A DNA stretch of 64,000 bases. Source: Candidatus Binatia bacterium. GTDB lineage: Bacteria > Desulfobacterota > Binatia > UBA12015. The stretch spans positions 1-64,000 of the forward strand of contig JAQWRY010000063.1 in the NCBI GenBank assembly GCA_029243485.1, written 5' to 3'. A program made the translations under genes and the position numbers. Shown one piece after another: positions 8,418 through 17,300 of the stretch (within the stretch, counting starts at the first letter, position 1; each line of letters opens with the position of its first letter). The notes beneath the pieces are model-generated. The model ran no database searches. It saw only the letters and a program-made list of their open reading frames with translations, and was not told where the DNA came from.

Positions 8418-8752
8418 GCGACGCCCTTTTCCCAGGGCCGCAGGTACACGAGCTTGATGTTCCCCCGCCCCGAGGCGACGCCGACGAAACTGAAAATGTC
8501 CGTTCCCCCGGCGCCGACCGCGTCCGTCACCTTCGCGTCGTAGCGGGTATCGACGAGCCGGACGACCTTTTCGTCGATGCTGCCGACCTGCCATCGGAAG
8601 CCGGTCGACGGGTTCGCGGGAAGCCGGATATCGAATTGTTCGCCCGCCGAAACCGTCATGCTCGCCGGCGGCGGCGTAGCCCGCTTCGGCGCAGAACAGG
8701 CCGCGAGGAACAAAAAGAGGAGAACGGGGAGGATCTGCCATCGCATCCGCAT
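8378..8752 (-). CDS. Chagasin-type (I42) peptidase inhibitor lipoprotein
   Basis: A 124-residue protein with a lipoprotein signal ending LFLAAC, then a single immunoglobulin-like I42 domain. The three inhibitor loops are visible: NPSTGFRW (the NPTTGY/FxW loop, about 53-60), a Gly-rich GAGGTDIFSF loop, and RPWEKG near the end. Chagasin proteins block C1 papain-like cysteine peptidases. Here the inhibitor would be anchored in the envelope, perhaps protecting it from host or predator peptidases or controlling an own enzyme. It is flanked by a decayed patatin and a divergent lipoprotein, which give no further hint. Confidence 0.88.
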   Translation of the reverse strand: MRMRWQILPVLLFLFLAACSAPKRATPPPASMTVSAGEQFDIRLPANPSTGFRWQVGSIDEKVVRLVDTRYDAKVTDAVGAGGTDIFSFVGVASGRGNIKLVYLRPWEKGVAPARTSDYLVEVL

Positions 8753-8867
8753 TCCGCGTCCCTACTACTTCTCGCCCGAATGCTCCATCCCGGTTGCTCC
8801 CGAGGGCGAATACGCATAGCAAAGCTTCGCGCCCGCCGGGATGCTGCGGGACGCGAGGAGGAACTGA

Positions 8868-9371
8868 ATGAAGGTGAGACTCGGCGCCAGCGTCGCCCTG
8901 CTCGGCCTGCTCGCCGCGGGTTGCGCCACCACGGGCATTATCAATGCACGCTTGCACCTGCCCGGCCAGACCGCGGCAACCCCGATCCAGATGGAGTATC
9001 AGACCGAGCGCTTCGGTGCGGGCGGTTCGATGACGGCAACCCTGCCGAGCGGCGAGAGCTTCGAGGGCCGCTACCTCCAGATCACCTCGACCTCGAGCGG
9101 CGACACGCTCGGCACGCCCTGGGGCGGCTGGGGGCCGTGGGACCCCTACTGGACCGACTGGGGCTCCTACGGATCGGCCTGGGTGGGCGGCGTGGACTAC
9201 GCCTCGTTCGTCCAGAACTACTCCGGCAAACTCGTCGCGACCCTCTTTGGAAGCCGTGGCGATACGATGCGGTGCCGGTTCCAGCTCGCCAACCCGATCG
9301 ACGGCATCACTGGCGGTGGCGTCGGCGAGTGCCAGACGTCGACCGGCGACAAGATCGAGGCGCAGTTCTAG
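8868..9371 (+). CDS. Lipoprotein of unknown function, Trp/Gly-rich
   Basis: A 167-residue protein with a clear lipobox (LLGLLAAGC, Cys18) and a GAGGAGG ribosome binding site ahead of the ATG. The mature part begins as a beta-rich segment (MTATLPSGESFEGRYLQ). It then has an unusual tract of Trp, Gly, Asp and Tyr (PWGGWGPWDPYW...), and ends in a segment with two cysteines (MRCRFQL and GECQTSTG). I do not recognise a catalytic motif. The architecture resembles small periplasmic proteins that carry an invariant Gly/Trp region. Its last four bases overlap the end of the convergent sterol-desaturase-like gene. Confidence 0.75.
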   Translation: MKVRLGASVALLGLLAAGCATTGIINARLHLPGQTAATPIQMEYQTERFGAGGSMTATLPSGESFEGRYLQITSTSSGDTLGTPWGGWGPWDPYWTDWGSYGSAWVGGVDYASFVQNYSGKLVATLFGSRGDTMRCRFQLANPIDGITGGGVGECQTSTGDKIEAQF

Positions 9372-10189
9372 GGAAGCGTCTCCCCCTTCCGCCGCCGCAA
9401 GGGGTACAGCAGCTGAGCGGCGATGCCCTCGGGCACGTCGCCATCCGGAATCCCGAACTGATCCGGGACCCGATCCGTCGGCATGTGGAAGGTGCCAAAC
9501 AGCAGATCGAAGGCCGGGAAGAGACCGGCGAAGTTCCGGTTCAGTCCCTGATCCTCCGCCGCGTGATGCCAGCGATGAAAGGCCGGCGTCGCGATCACGT
9601 ATCGCAGCGGGCCGAAGGACCACGGCACATTCGCGTGAATGAAGAGGGAGTACACGTTCAGGATCGGTACGTAGGCGACGAGCAGCGTCGCGTCGAAGCC
9701 GAGGAGAACGATCGGCACCGCCTGCGCGACGCGAATCAGTACGTCGTTCACCGGATGCAGGCGAACGGACGAGAGCCAGTCCACTTCGGTCGACGAGTGA
9801 TGGACGGCGTGGAAGGCCCACAGTCGCCGACCGTGTAGCCACCGGTGGATGAAATACGCAATGGCGTCGGCGAGGACGAGAAGCAAGACGAGCTGCAAGA
9901 CCCATGGCAGCTCCGCGATCGGGCCGCTCGGCTGCACGAAGTTCTCGATGTGCTCTTTGGTCACCGAAACGCCGGAGGCCAATGCCAGACCCACGATGGC
10001 GAGCACGATGGCGACCCGCGTGATCGCCTTCGTCACGAGCGGCGTGAAGAACCAGTAGGTCACGTCGGTGGAAACGCCGGGCCGGAGCCGCCGCTGCTCC
10101 GGCCGGGCCGGAGCCATCCACTCAATCACCCCGAACACCACGCCGAGGATCATGAGCGCGCCGAGCAGTCCGGCAGCGCTGAGAGCCAT
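9368..10189 (-). CDS. Sterol desaturase / fatty acid hydroxylase family protein
   Basis: A 273-residue integral membrane di-iron enzyme. After four hydrophobic segments the histidine clusters of the superfamily appear in order: HRWLH (about 116-120), HAVHHS (about 127-132) and HRWHHA (about 207-212), together with the single His of SLFIHANV. These bind two irons that activate O2 to hydroxylate or desaturate a lipid such as a sterol, fatty acid or carotenoid. The substrate is not predictable. It is transcribed toward the Trp-rich lipoprotein gene and overlaps its 3' end by four bases. Confidence 0.9.
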   Translation of the reverse strand: MALSAAGLLGALMILGVVFGVIEWMAPARPEQRRLRPGVSTDVTYWFFTPLVTKAITRVAIVLAIVGLALASGVSVTKEHIENFVQPSGPIAELPWVLQLVLLLVLADAIAYFIHRWLHGRRLWAFHAVHHSSTEVDWLSSVRLHPVNDVLIRVAQAVPIVLLGFDATLLVAYVPILNVYSLFIHANVPWSFGPLRYVIATPAFHRWHHAAEDQGLNRNFAGLFPAFDLLFGTFHMPTDRVPDQFGIPDGDVPEGIAAQLLYPLRRRKGETLP

Positions 10190-10278
10190 GGGCGCATCGT
10201 ACCTCCATCACCCCAATCGAGCACCCCGGCATAATGGATTGTCGCAGCTGCGTGTTTGATGGATGCTCAAAGCCCCCT

Positions 10279-11154
10279 ATGCCTGAGAACACTGCGAAAC
10301 TCCTGACCGATGCGCTCTGGCGCCTTCATCGACGCCCGGCGCTTCCCACCGCGTGGGAGGGCGGCGGCAACCTGCCCTGGCAAGAGCCCGCCTTCGCCGA
10401 GCGGATGCTGCGCGAGCACCTGGACGAGTCCCATGCCGCCGCGTCCCGCAGAGAGAGCGAACGGACCGCCCAGCTCGACTGGCTCTGGACCGAACTGGCT
10501 CTCGCACCCGGCATGCACGTCTACGACGTGACCTGCGGCCCCGGCCTCTACGCCGTGGAACTCGCGAAGCGCGGCTGCCGTGTGACCGGCGTCGACTTCT
10601 CTCCGGCTTCCATCGCACACGCGAGAAAACTCGCGGAGCAAGAAGGCGTCGCGGAGCTCTGTACGTTCATCGAGGCCGACATCCGCGAGGTCGAGGTCGA
10701 CGCCGACTCGTTCGACGCGGCCCTCTTCCTCTACGGACAACTCGGGGTCTTCCCGAAGGACGATGCGGCCGCGCTCGTGGGCGAGATCGCCACGCGACTC
10801 CGCTCGGGCGCACGAATGTGCGTCGAGTTGCTCGACCCGGCCCGCGTCGACCGCGAGGTCGACAACTGGTGGTATACCGACAACACGGGTTTGTGGGGCG
10901 ATGCGCCGTTCCTCCATCTCGGAGAGCGCTTCTGGGACGAGGAGACGCAGACGTCGAGCGAGCGTTTCCACATTCTCCACCTCGAGACCGGCGAGATGAA
11001 CGAGATTCTCCTGTGCGACCAGACCTACACGGACGCCGCAGCCCGCACGCTCCTGACCGAAGCCGGCTTCAGCTCGGCCGACGTTCACCCAGCCTGGAAC
11101 GACGTCGATCTGTACGACGCGCAGGAGTGGATCGTCTACATCGCGGTCAAGTGA
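10279..11154 (+). CDS. Class I SAM-dependent methyltransferase
   Basis: A 291-residue cytosolic methyltransferase. Motif I is VYDVTCGPGLYAVELA, followed by the acidic ribose-binding residue in VTGVDFSP and the motif FIEADIREVE. This is the normal order of a Rossmann methyltransferase of the Methyltransf_25/11 type. The second half has a Trp-rich stretch (VDNWWYTDNTGLWGD) that probably lines the acceptor pocket, but I cannot name the acceptor. I prefer the ATG at 10279; an in-frame ATG at 10234 would add 15 residues rich in cysteine that fit the family poorly. It ends head-on against the SGNH gene with no gap. Confidence 0.85.
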   Translation: MPENTAKLLTDALWRLHRRPALPTAWEGGGNLPWQEPAFAERMLREHLDESHAAASRRESERTAQLDWLWTELALAPGMHVYDVTCGPGLYAVELAKRGCRVTGVDFSPASIAHARKLAEQEGVAELCTFIEADIREVEVDADSFDAALFLYGQLGVFPKDDAAALVGEIATRLRSGARMCVELLDPARVDREVDNWWYTDNTGLWGDAPFLHLGERFWDEETQTSSERFHILHLETGEMNEILLCDQTYTDAAARTLLTEAGFSSADVHPAWNDVDLYDAQEWIVYIAVK

Positions 11155-12696
11155 TCAGTCGATCGCGGCGCGGACGAGGGTTCCGGCGCGAGGAGCATAG
11201 CCGGTGAGCCCGTCCACGGCGTCGTGCGTGGGCTCGGTAACGAACCGATCGCTCTCGAGCGTGACCTCGACAAGAGGCGTCGACGAGGCAGGCGGCGGGA
11301 GCGGCACGGCCGTGGTCACGACCTCGCCCGGTCTCCCCCCCATCTGGATCTCGGCCACCTTCCGGCCGTCGACCAAGACCGTGGTCGTACCGTCGCTCAA
11401 GTTCGGGTGCTCGGGATACCGCACCTCGAGAGTGAGACGGGTCGCATCGGGCCCCCGTGCGAGCGCGAGGATCGCGTGGGGGGACAAGATTCCTCCCCGG
11501 TACACGCCGCCCACGATGGTTCGTGCCTGGTCCTTCGCGACGAGGCGACGCCCTCGTAGCTCCACCGCGGCAGGGATCCCATCCACGCCGAACGCCTTCT
11601 CCGCCTGCTCCCGCGTGAACGACTCTCCAGCCGCGTAGGGGCCGTACGGGCCGAACTCTTCGAGCTTCGCCGTGTCGAGAGGGAGGAGTTCGCGATCCGC
11701 CAGGAACCGCGCGACCCCAAGCGCCATGTAGCGGTGACCCTCTCGATTTGGGTGCCCATTTAGCGGGCGCAGGGTGTGCTGCCCCACGTCGAATGGCGCG
11801 ACGGCGACCTCGCTCTCGACGAATTTCTGCCCCAGCACTTCGCCGAACCCGAAAACGAGCGGCTCATTCAGGAGATACATCACGTACGGCGCGTCGTAGT
11901 ACTCGGCGAGGAGCTTTCGCAGACGATCGATCTCCGCGCCCGCGAGCGCGTAGCGTCGCACGGACTCCGGAATCAGGTAGGAGCCAATGAGGCCACGCGG
12001 CACGCGGCCGTGATTGCTCACCTGCCGAGGGCTGGCGACAGATGCGTGCGTATCCCCGAAGATTCCCTGCGAATCGTACGTGGCGCTCCGAACGTTGCCG
12101 AGAATGAAGCCGTGGCTGCTGTCGAGGTCGTTGTACCCGAGAACGTGAACGACGAGATCTGGCTCGATTTGATGTAGGTTGTGCTCGAGGAACGCGATCT
12201 CGGACATCAAGTTCCAACCACCCACCGCGACCGGGCGCACTTCGATCTCCCCGAGCGAGGCACCATCGGCGACCGCGCTTCGCAGCATGGTCTCGAGCTG
12301 CGCGGCGACGCCGTCTTCGTAAGGGGCAGCCGCCGCGGCGACGAAGCTGTCCCCGAGCAGCACGACGCGGAACACGCCGTCGCGCTTCCTCTCGAGTTCA
12401 CGGTGATCGCGCAGGCCGCTGGCGTTCGTCCGTAGTTCGACCTGCGTCTGCCAGCCCCGCTGCCCCCGGAGATTCGGAACGAACGTGCTGTTCACCCGCT
12501 GATCGGGAACCGGCCAGAAGAGATCGAACCTCGATCCGGCCTGATCGCGGACCTCGTCCGGTGCGAGCCGCCCGAGCGGCGCCGCAGCCGGCGGCTCGGG
12601 TTCCGGCTGGAGGATCCAGAAGGCGAGGCCGAGAGCACTCGCGAAGAGCGCCGCGCCCAGACCACACGCGATCCATCCGAAGCGGCGGTTGTTCAT
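11155..12696 (-). CDS. SGNH/GDSL-hydrolase-like membrane-anchored protein
   Basis: A 513-residue protein with an N-terminal transmembrane anchor (about 8-30) and an SGNH fold. Block I is LLGDSFVAAA (Ser nucleophile, about 118), block II has VAVGGWN, and block III is GYNDLD. Block V reads LNGHPNREGH, so the catalytic Asp of the usual D-x-H pair is Asn here while the His is kept. A beta-rich C-terminal domain of about 150 residues follows. It would act on esters or O-acyl groups in the periplasm if active. Its ATG overlaps the stop of the broken GST gene (ATGA). Two other SGNH-type genes lie at 19.2 and 23.9 kb. Confidence 0.75.
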   Translation of the reverse strand: MNNRRFGWIACGLGAALFASALGLAFWILQPEPEPPAAAPLGRLAPDEVRDQAGSRFDLFWPVPDQRVNSTFVPNLRGQRGWQTQVELRTNASGLRDHRELERKRDGVFRVVLLGDSFVAAAAAPYEDGVAAQLETMLRSAVADGASLGEIEVRPVAVGGWNLMSEIAFLEHNLHQIEPDLVVHVLGYNDLDSSHGFILGNVRSATYDSQGIFGDTHASVASPRQVSNHGRVPRGLIGSYLIPESVRRYALAGAEIDRLRKLLAEYYDAPYVMYLLNEPLVFGFGEVLGQKFVESEVAVAPFDVGQHTLRPLNGHPNREGHRYMALGVARFLADRELLPLDTAKLEEFGPYGPYAAGESFTREQAEKAFGVDGIPAAVELRGRRLVAKDQARTIVGGVYRGGILSPHAILALARGPDATRLTLEVRYPEHPNLSDGTTTVLVDGRKVAEIQMGGRPGEVVTTAVPLPPPASSTPLVEVTLESDRFVTEPTHDAVDGLTGYAPRAGTLVRAAID

Positions 12697-13057
12697 CGAA
12701 GGTACGGGTACGATATCATGTCGGCGATCGTGTACTCGTCGCCCGCCAGGTAGCGGCGGTCGTGAAGGCAGTTGTTCATGACGCCGTAAAGCCGATTCGC
12801 CTCGTCGAGGAAGCGGGTCTGCGCGTATGTCTGATCGCGCCCGACTCGAAGAACGGAATCAGCGGCCCACCAACTTCGGGATCGTGATCGACGATCGCGG
12901 GCATCCGATTATTCGAGCTAATGCCGAGGAAGCTGTCGGTGAACTGAGCCCCCATTCCGATGCTGCACGGGACCCGGTTGTAGGGCATCCCGCACTCCTC
13001 GAGGAGGATCGTGACCTTCTTTCCGTTCGGTGTGGGCCAGTAGTGAAGATCGAGCAT
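12693..13057 (-). pseudogene. Glutathione S-transferase remnant (YghU/nu-class type), middle deleted and frameshifted
   Basis: The ATG at 13057 opens a normal thioredoxin-fold GST N-terminus (LHYWPTPNGKKVTILLEECG, then NNRMPAIVDH and FESGAI). The frame then derails and stops. In the next frame the C-terminal part appears at once: TRFLDEANRLYGVMNN, then CLHDRRYLAGDEYTIADMIS, ending at a stop that overlaps the SGNH start. About 70 residues between FESGAI and TRFLDE are absent, and the end is cut after ISYPYLR. The product cannot form the all-helical substrate-binding domain. Confidence 0.85.
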
Positions 13058-13063
13058 GGGTTC

Positions 13064-14356
13064 TTATCTCCGTTCGGCGGCGAGAAGAGCAAGCCCACGC
13101 GCCACCGTGGTGAGTTCGCGCCCACCCCGCAGCTTGTCGCGCCCGAAGCGGCTCGCGAAAAGGTCCCTTACGCAGGGGACCCGCGACGACCCACCCGTGA
13201 GGAAGACCCGATCGACGTCGCCCCCCTCGATCCCACACCGTTGCGTCAGCCGATCGACGCAGGAGGCCATCCGATCGAGATCCGGGGTCAGCCACTCCTC
13301 GAGTTCCTCCCGCCGAACCTCCTGGCGGAGCCGGCGGCGGAGGTGGTCGAACTCGAACGACGTCGAGTCGGCGTCCGAGAGCCCGCACTTCGCCGCTTCG
13401 ACCGCGCGGTAGAGAAGGTAGCCCAGGTCCTGTTCGACGAGCTCGATCAGGGACTGGATTCGCGTCGGTTCGTCGGCCTCCATCTCGAGTCGCCGCAAAG
13501 TCTCCATCGTCTTGGGCACGGCGAGGAAGGAAACATCTTCCCAACGTTCGAGCCGCGAGTAGATCCAGCCGGGCATCGGAAGCTCGCGTCCTTCCAACGA
13601 ACGTCGGCTCGTACCCAACCCGAGCCGGGGCGCGACCACGTGACGCACGATTCGGCCGTCGAAGGCATCACCAGCGACGGCAACGCCGTCGACACCCAGG
13701 ATGCTCGCACGGCGATTCTCAGCCGCCCGAAACGAGGGCCCGAGCCGCACGAGGCAGAAGTCACTCGTACCCCCGCCGAAGTCGCCGATGAGAACAAGCT
13801 CGTCGTGGTCGAGCGTGCGCTCGTACTCCGAGGCGGCCGCGACCGGTTCGTACTCGAGCTCGATGTCCTCGAAGCCGGCCCGCCTGGCGGCGGCCCGTAA
13901 GCGCTCTTCGGCGCGTGCATCGCTCTCGGCGTCTTCCCGCCGCTCCCGGCCGGCCACGAAGTGGACGGGCCGCCCGATCAGAGCGCGCTTTCCATCGACG
14001 CCGAATTGATCCACGGCCGCATTGCGCAGAGGCGTCAGGATCTGCGCGACGAGGTCTTCCAACGTGAACTTCCACCCGAAGATCCATGCGTGGGTGAACA
14101 GGCGGCTCGCGAGGTGCGACTTGAGCGACTGCAAAAAGCGCCCCTCGCACCCCTCGTCGAGGTACGACTGAATCGCCATCGGGCCCGCCACGGGCTGGAT
14201 CTTCGTCCGGCGATCCGCCTCCGTGGGAAAATGGAGAACCGACCGGAACGTGGTCGTCGTGCCGCCCGCTTCCGGGAAGCTCGCGAGTTCGCACGTTCCG
14301 TCGGGCAGGACCGCGCCCACAGCACTGTTCGTGGTCCCGAAGTCGAGGCCAATCAA
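13064..14356 (-). CDS. Hsp70-family ATPase without substrate-binding domain (YegD-like)
   Basis: A 430-residue actin-fold ATPase. Phosphate-1 is LDFGTTNSAVG at the very N-terminus, phosphate-2 is IGDFGGGTSDF (about 192-202), and the adenosine motif is VFLTGGSSRVP near 390. The protein stops just after the nucleotide-binding domain, so it lacks the DnaK peptide-binding and lid domains, as in YegD. Its client, if any, must be held differently. The start is TTG at 14356, preceded by GGGAGG at good spacing; only this start gives the required IGLDFGTT N-terminus. It lies 38 bases downstream of the ABC exporter gene on the same strand. Confidence 0.88.
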   Translation of the reverse strand: MIGLDFGTTNSAVGAVLPDGTCELASFPEAGGTTTTFRSVLHFPTEADRRTKIQPVAGPMAIQSYLDEGCEGRFLQSLKSHLASRLFTHAWIFGWKFTLEDLVAQILTPLRNAAVDQFGVDGKRALIGRPVHFVAGRERREDAESDARAEERLRAAARRAGFEDIELEYEPVAAASEYERTLDHDELVLIGDFGGGTSDFCLVRLGPSFRAAENRRASILGVDGVAVAGDAFDGRIVRHVVAPRLGLGTSRRSLEGRELPMPGWIYSRLERWEDVSFLAVPKTMETLRRLEMEADEPTRIQSLIELVEQDLGYLLYRAVEAAKCGLSDADSTSFEFDHLRRRLRQEVRREELEEWLTPDLDRMASCVDRLTQRCGIEGGDVDRVFLTGGSSRVPCVRDLFASRFGRDKLRGGRELTTVARGLALLAAERR

Positions 14357-14394
14357 GGGTCCTCCCTGTCGATGCGGTGTGGGGCGCCGACGCG

Positions 14395-16287
14395 TCAGTC
14401 GTCGGAGTAGCCGGCAGCCTGCAGGCGGAACATCTTCGCGTAGCGCCCGCCTCGTTCGAGCAAGTCGGCGTGACTGCCGTCCTCGGTGAGGCGTCCATCC
14501 TCGAACACCACGATCCGATCCGCCATCCGGACCGTGGAGAAGCGATGTGTGATGAGAATAGCCGTGCGCTCGGCGGCGAGCGAGCGGAAACGACTGAAGA
14601 TCTCCACCTCGGCTTCGGCGTCGAGCGCCGCGGTCGGCTCGTCCAGGACGAGGATCGGCGAGCGGCGCATGAAGGCGCGCGCGAGCGCGAGTCGCTGCCA
14701 TTGCCCCACAGAGAGTTCTTCCCCCCCGAACCAGCGACCGAGCCCCTGCCCGTAGCCCTCGGGCAAAGAGCGGATGACATCCTCGATCCCGCCGGCGGCC
14801 GCGGCGCGCTCGATCTCCTCGCGATTCTCCATCTCGGGGATCCAGCCCACCCCGATGTTCTCGGCGACCGTGAAATGGAACCGTACGAAGTCCTGGAAGA
14901 TCACGCCGACACGCGCGCGTAGTGCCGCCGTCGAGAGGGTCGTGATGTCGGCGCCGTCGAGAAGAATCGTGCCCGTGGTGGGTTGGTAGAGGCCCGTGAG
15001 GAGCTTCACGAGCGTGGTCTTGCCCGCACCGTTGGGGCCGACGACCGCGATTGTTTCTCCGGGCTCGATCGTGAGCGTTACGCCTCGCAGCGACTCCCGT
15101 GCCGAGCCCGGGTACTGGAATGACACGTCTCGGAGCTCGATTCGGGGCGGCGTGCCGATCATCTCCGCCCCCGCCTCGCCGTCGTCGTCCCCCGAGAGCG
15201 CCATCAGCTCTCCGGGCAACGGCTCGTGCGGCTCGTCTTCCGGGATCGCCAGGTACTCGAAGAGATTCGTCATGAAGAGATTGTCTTCATAGAGCTTCGC
15301 AACGGCGAGCAATCCGTCCTGGAAGGACGTCTGTCCCTCACGGAAAGCAACGAGGTACAGGGTCATCGTCCCGACCGTGAGCGCCCCCGCGACCGCCTGG
15401 CTCACGACCCAGGCGTAACAGGCGTAGAGCGTCAAAACGCTGAGAACGCCCAGAATGATCGCCCAGTTCGCTCGACGCCTCGCGAGCGCCTTGTCCTCGC
15501 GATGAAAACGCTCGAAAAATGCGCGATAGCGACGCAGAAGAAGCCCCGACAGCGAGAAGAGCTTCACTTCTTTCGCGGTATCCTCACGCGAGAGCAGCAC
15601 CTCGATGTAGTGGGCGCGCCGGTTGTCGAACATCCGCGAGCGGTTCAGGAGGAATGCCTTTCGACCGAAGCGCGCCTCCGCCAGGAACGGCGGCAACGCG
15701 GAGCCGAGCAGGACGAGCACCGCCCAGCCACTGAACCCCGCGAGAATCGTCGCGTACCCGGCAAGCGTGATGCTGTTTCGCACGAGCAACAACAGCTGCC
15801 GGACCACGTCGAGCGGGCGCGAACTGGCCTCACGACGCGCCTGGGACAGCTTGTCATTGAAGTCGGCGTCCTCGAAGTGGCCGTAGCTCACGTTTACCGC
15901 CTTCTCGAGGATCATCGTGTTGACCTTGAGACCGAGCGAGAGACGAAGCTGTGCCTGCGCGAGCTGGGTGAGCTGCGCGACCGAGGAGCGACTCACGACG
16001 AGGACGCATTCCAGCGCGACCCACCACAGCGCGCTCGTTCCGGCACCGGGGACTCCCTGCCCCGCCGCGACGACGTCGTCGATCAACCGTTTGCCGACCC
16101 ACGCGATCGATACCGGGAGAAGGGCCGCGCCGAAGGTCAGCAAGACGATGCCGGTCGCGAGCTTGCGATCGGCTTCGACGAGAAGACCGAACGCCTTGCG
16201 CGCGTTGCGCAGAACGTGGCTGATCTCGCGCAGACGCTTGGGAGGTGCGCCCGCAGGACCGTCGCCGCGCGCCGGATCGTCCGTCAC
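14395..16287 (-). CDS. ABC exporter, fused permease and ATPase
   Basis: A 630-residue half-transporter. The first ~340 residues contain about six membrane helices; the ATPase domain follows with Walker A VGPNGAGKTTL, a Q-loop at IFQDFVRF, signature LSVGQWQRLALAR, Walker B ILVLDEPTAALD and switch ITHRFS. It should work as a dimer in the inner membrane. An acidic insert (GDDDGEAGAE) separates the two domains. The closest architecture is the MsbA/lipid or peptide exporter group, but the cargo is not evident. The GTG start overlaps the heme A synthase stop by four bases (GTGA), so the two are co-translated. Confidence 0.9.
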   Translation of the reverse strand: MTDDPARGDGPAGAPPKRLREISHVLRNARKAFGLLVEADRKLATGIVLLTFGAALLPVSIAWVGKRLIDDVVAAGQGVPGAGTSALWWVALECVLVVSRSSVAQLTQLAQAQLRLSLGLKVNTMILEKAVNVSYGHFEDADFNDKLSQARREASSRPLDVVRQLLLLVRNSITLAGYATILAGFSGWAVLVLLGSALPPFLAEARFGRKAFLLNRSRMFDNRRAHYIEVLLSREDTAKEVKLFSLSGLLLRRYRAFFERFHREDKALARRRANWAIILGVLSVLTLYACYAWVVSQAVAGALTVGTMTLYLVAFREGQTSFQDGLLAVAKLYEDNLFMTNLFEYLAIPEDEPHEPLPGELMALSGDDDGEAGAEMIGTPPRIELRDVSFQYPGSARESLRGVTLTIEPGETIAVVGPNGAGKTTLVKLLTGLYQPTTGTILLDGADITTLSTAALRARVGVIFQDFVRFHFTVAENIGVGWIPEMENREEIERAAAAGGIEDVIRSLPEGYGQGLGRWFGGEELSVGQWQRLALARAFMRRSPILVLDEPTAALDAEAEVEIFSRFRSLAAERTAILITHRFSTVRMADRIVVFEDGRLTEDGSHADLLERGGRYAKMFRLQAAGYSDD

Positions 16288-17246
16288 GCCACACCTACCG
16301 GAGCAGCGAAGGCCGCCGGCGCCCCGTCACCGGGCTCTTTCGCGAGCACGGCGAGACTGAGAAGTACGAGCGAGATCCAGATGACGTCGGAGAGCAGGAG
16401 GTGCACGAGCTGGATCCACACCGGGGCCAACCACCAGACGTTCGCGAGCCCCACTAGAAGCTCAGCGACATACGCACCGACCACACACTTCGCCGCAAGG
16501 CGAACGGCCGGCTCGGGCCGCGACGCGACCGACACCCAGGCTGCAGCGAGAACGAGGGCCCCAACGAGAACCGCGAGGGTCGGATGCCAGATCCGCAAGC
16601 GAACGAAGAGATGCGCGGTCTCCGAGAACGTCGCCGCCTTGCCCGCTTCGAAACTAGCGGCGGGAAAGAGCGTGTCCCCGAGCGCCGTCACGGCCCCACT
16701 CACACCGAGTACGAGCATCCCGACGAGCGCCGCGAGCAGGAGCGCCGTCGACCGACCGCGCCCCTCGAGCGACAACCACGCAGCGCCTGATGCCCACGCC
16801 GCACACGCGGTCATCACACCCACGAGAAGAAACGTATTGAGCAGATGGCCCGCGACCCAGAGCCCGCGTGCAGTGCGTGCGTCATCGGCGACGTACTCGA
16901 ACAAGACGAGCCCAGCGCCGATGAGCGCCTCGGTCACCATGAAGAACAGCGACCATGCCGCCGCCCTTCGCGTCGGGTCGCCGGCGTCGAATCGACTCCG
17001 GGCGCCCCACCACATCCCTACGACCATGAACAGGGACAACCCACTCGTGATTCGGTGACCGAACTCGATCACAGTCGCGTACGCCGGCGAGTGCGGAACG
17101 ATCTCACCGTTGCAGAGGGGCCAGTGACTTCCGCATCCGGCGCCCGAACCGGTGGCGCGCACAAACGCACCCCAGAGGATGACGAACAGCGTGAAGATCA
17201 GCGTGGCCCAGGCGAACCGCGCATACCCGGGATACGGCGCGCGCAT
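16284..17246 (-). CDS. ctaA: Heme A synthase (COX15/CtaA family)
   Basis: A 320-residue protein with eight hydrophobic helices. It oxidises the heme O methyl group to the formyl of heme A for cytochrome oxidase. The conserved extracytoplasmic cysteine pair is present in GAGCGSHWPLCNGE (about 38-47). Histidines sit in the expected helices: EFGHRITSG, VAGHLLN, RIWHPTLAV and VQLVHLLLSD. Overlap with the ABC exporter start suggests joint expression. No cytochrome oxidase genes lie nearby, so the ctaA site is detached from its target operon. Confidence 0.92.
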   Translation of the reverse strand: MRAPYPGYARFAWATLIFTLFVILWGAFVRATGSGAGCGSHWPLCNGEIVPHSPAYATVIEFGHRITSGLSLFMVVGMWWGARSRFDAGDPTRRAAAWSLFFMVTEALIGAGLVLFEYVADDARTARGLWVAGHLLNTFLLVGVMTACAAWASGAAWLSLEGRGRSTALLLAALVGMLVLGVSGAVTALGDTLFPAASFEAGKAATFSETAHLFVRLRIWHPTLAVLVGALVLAAAWVSVASRPEPAVRLAAKCVVGAYVAELLVGLANVWWLAPVWIQLVHLLLSDVIWISLVLLSLAVLAKEPGDGAPAAFAAPVGVA

Positions 17247-17300
17247 CCAGTGAGATCACCATGCGGGGCGGCCGATTGCCACTGGCCGCTCGAGGCGCAC

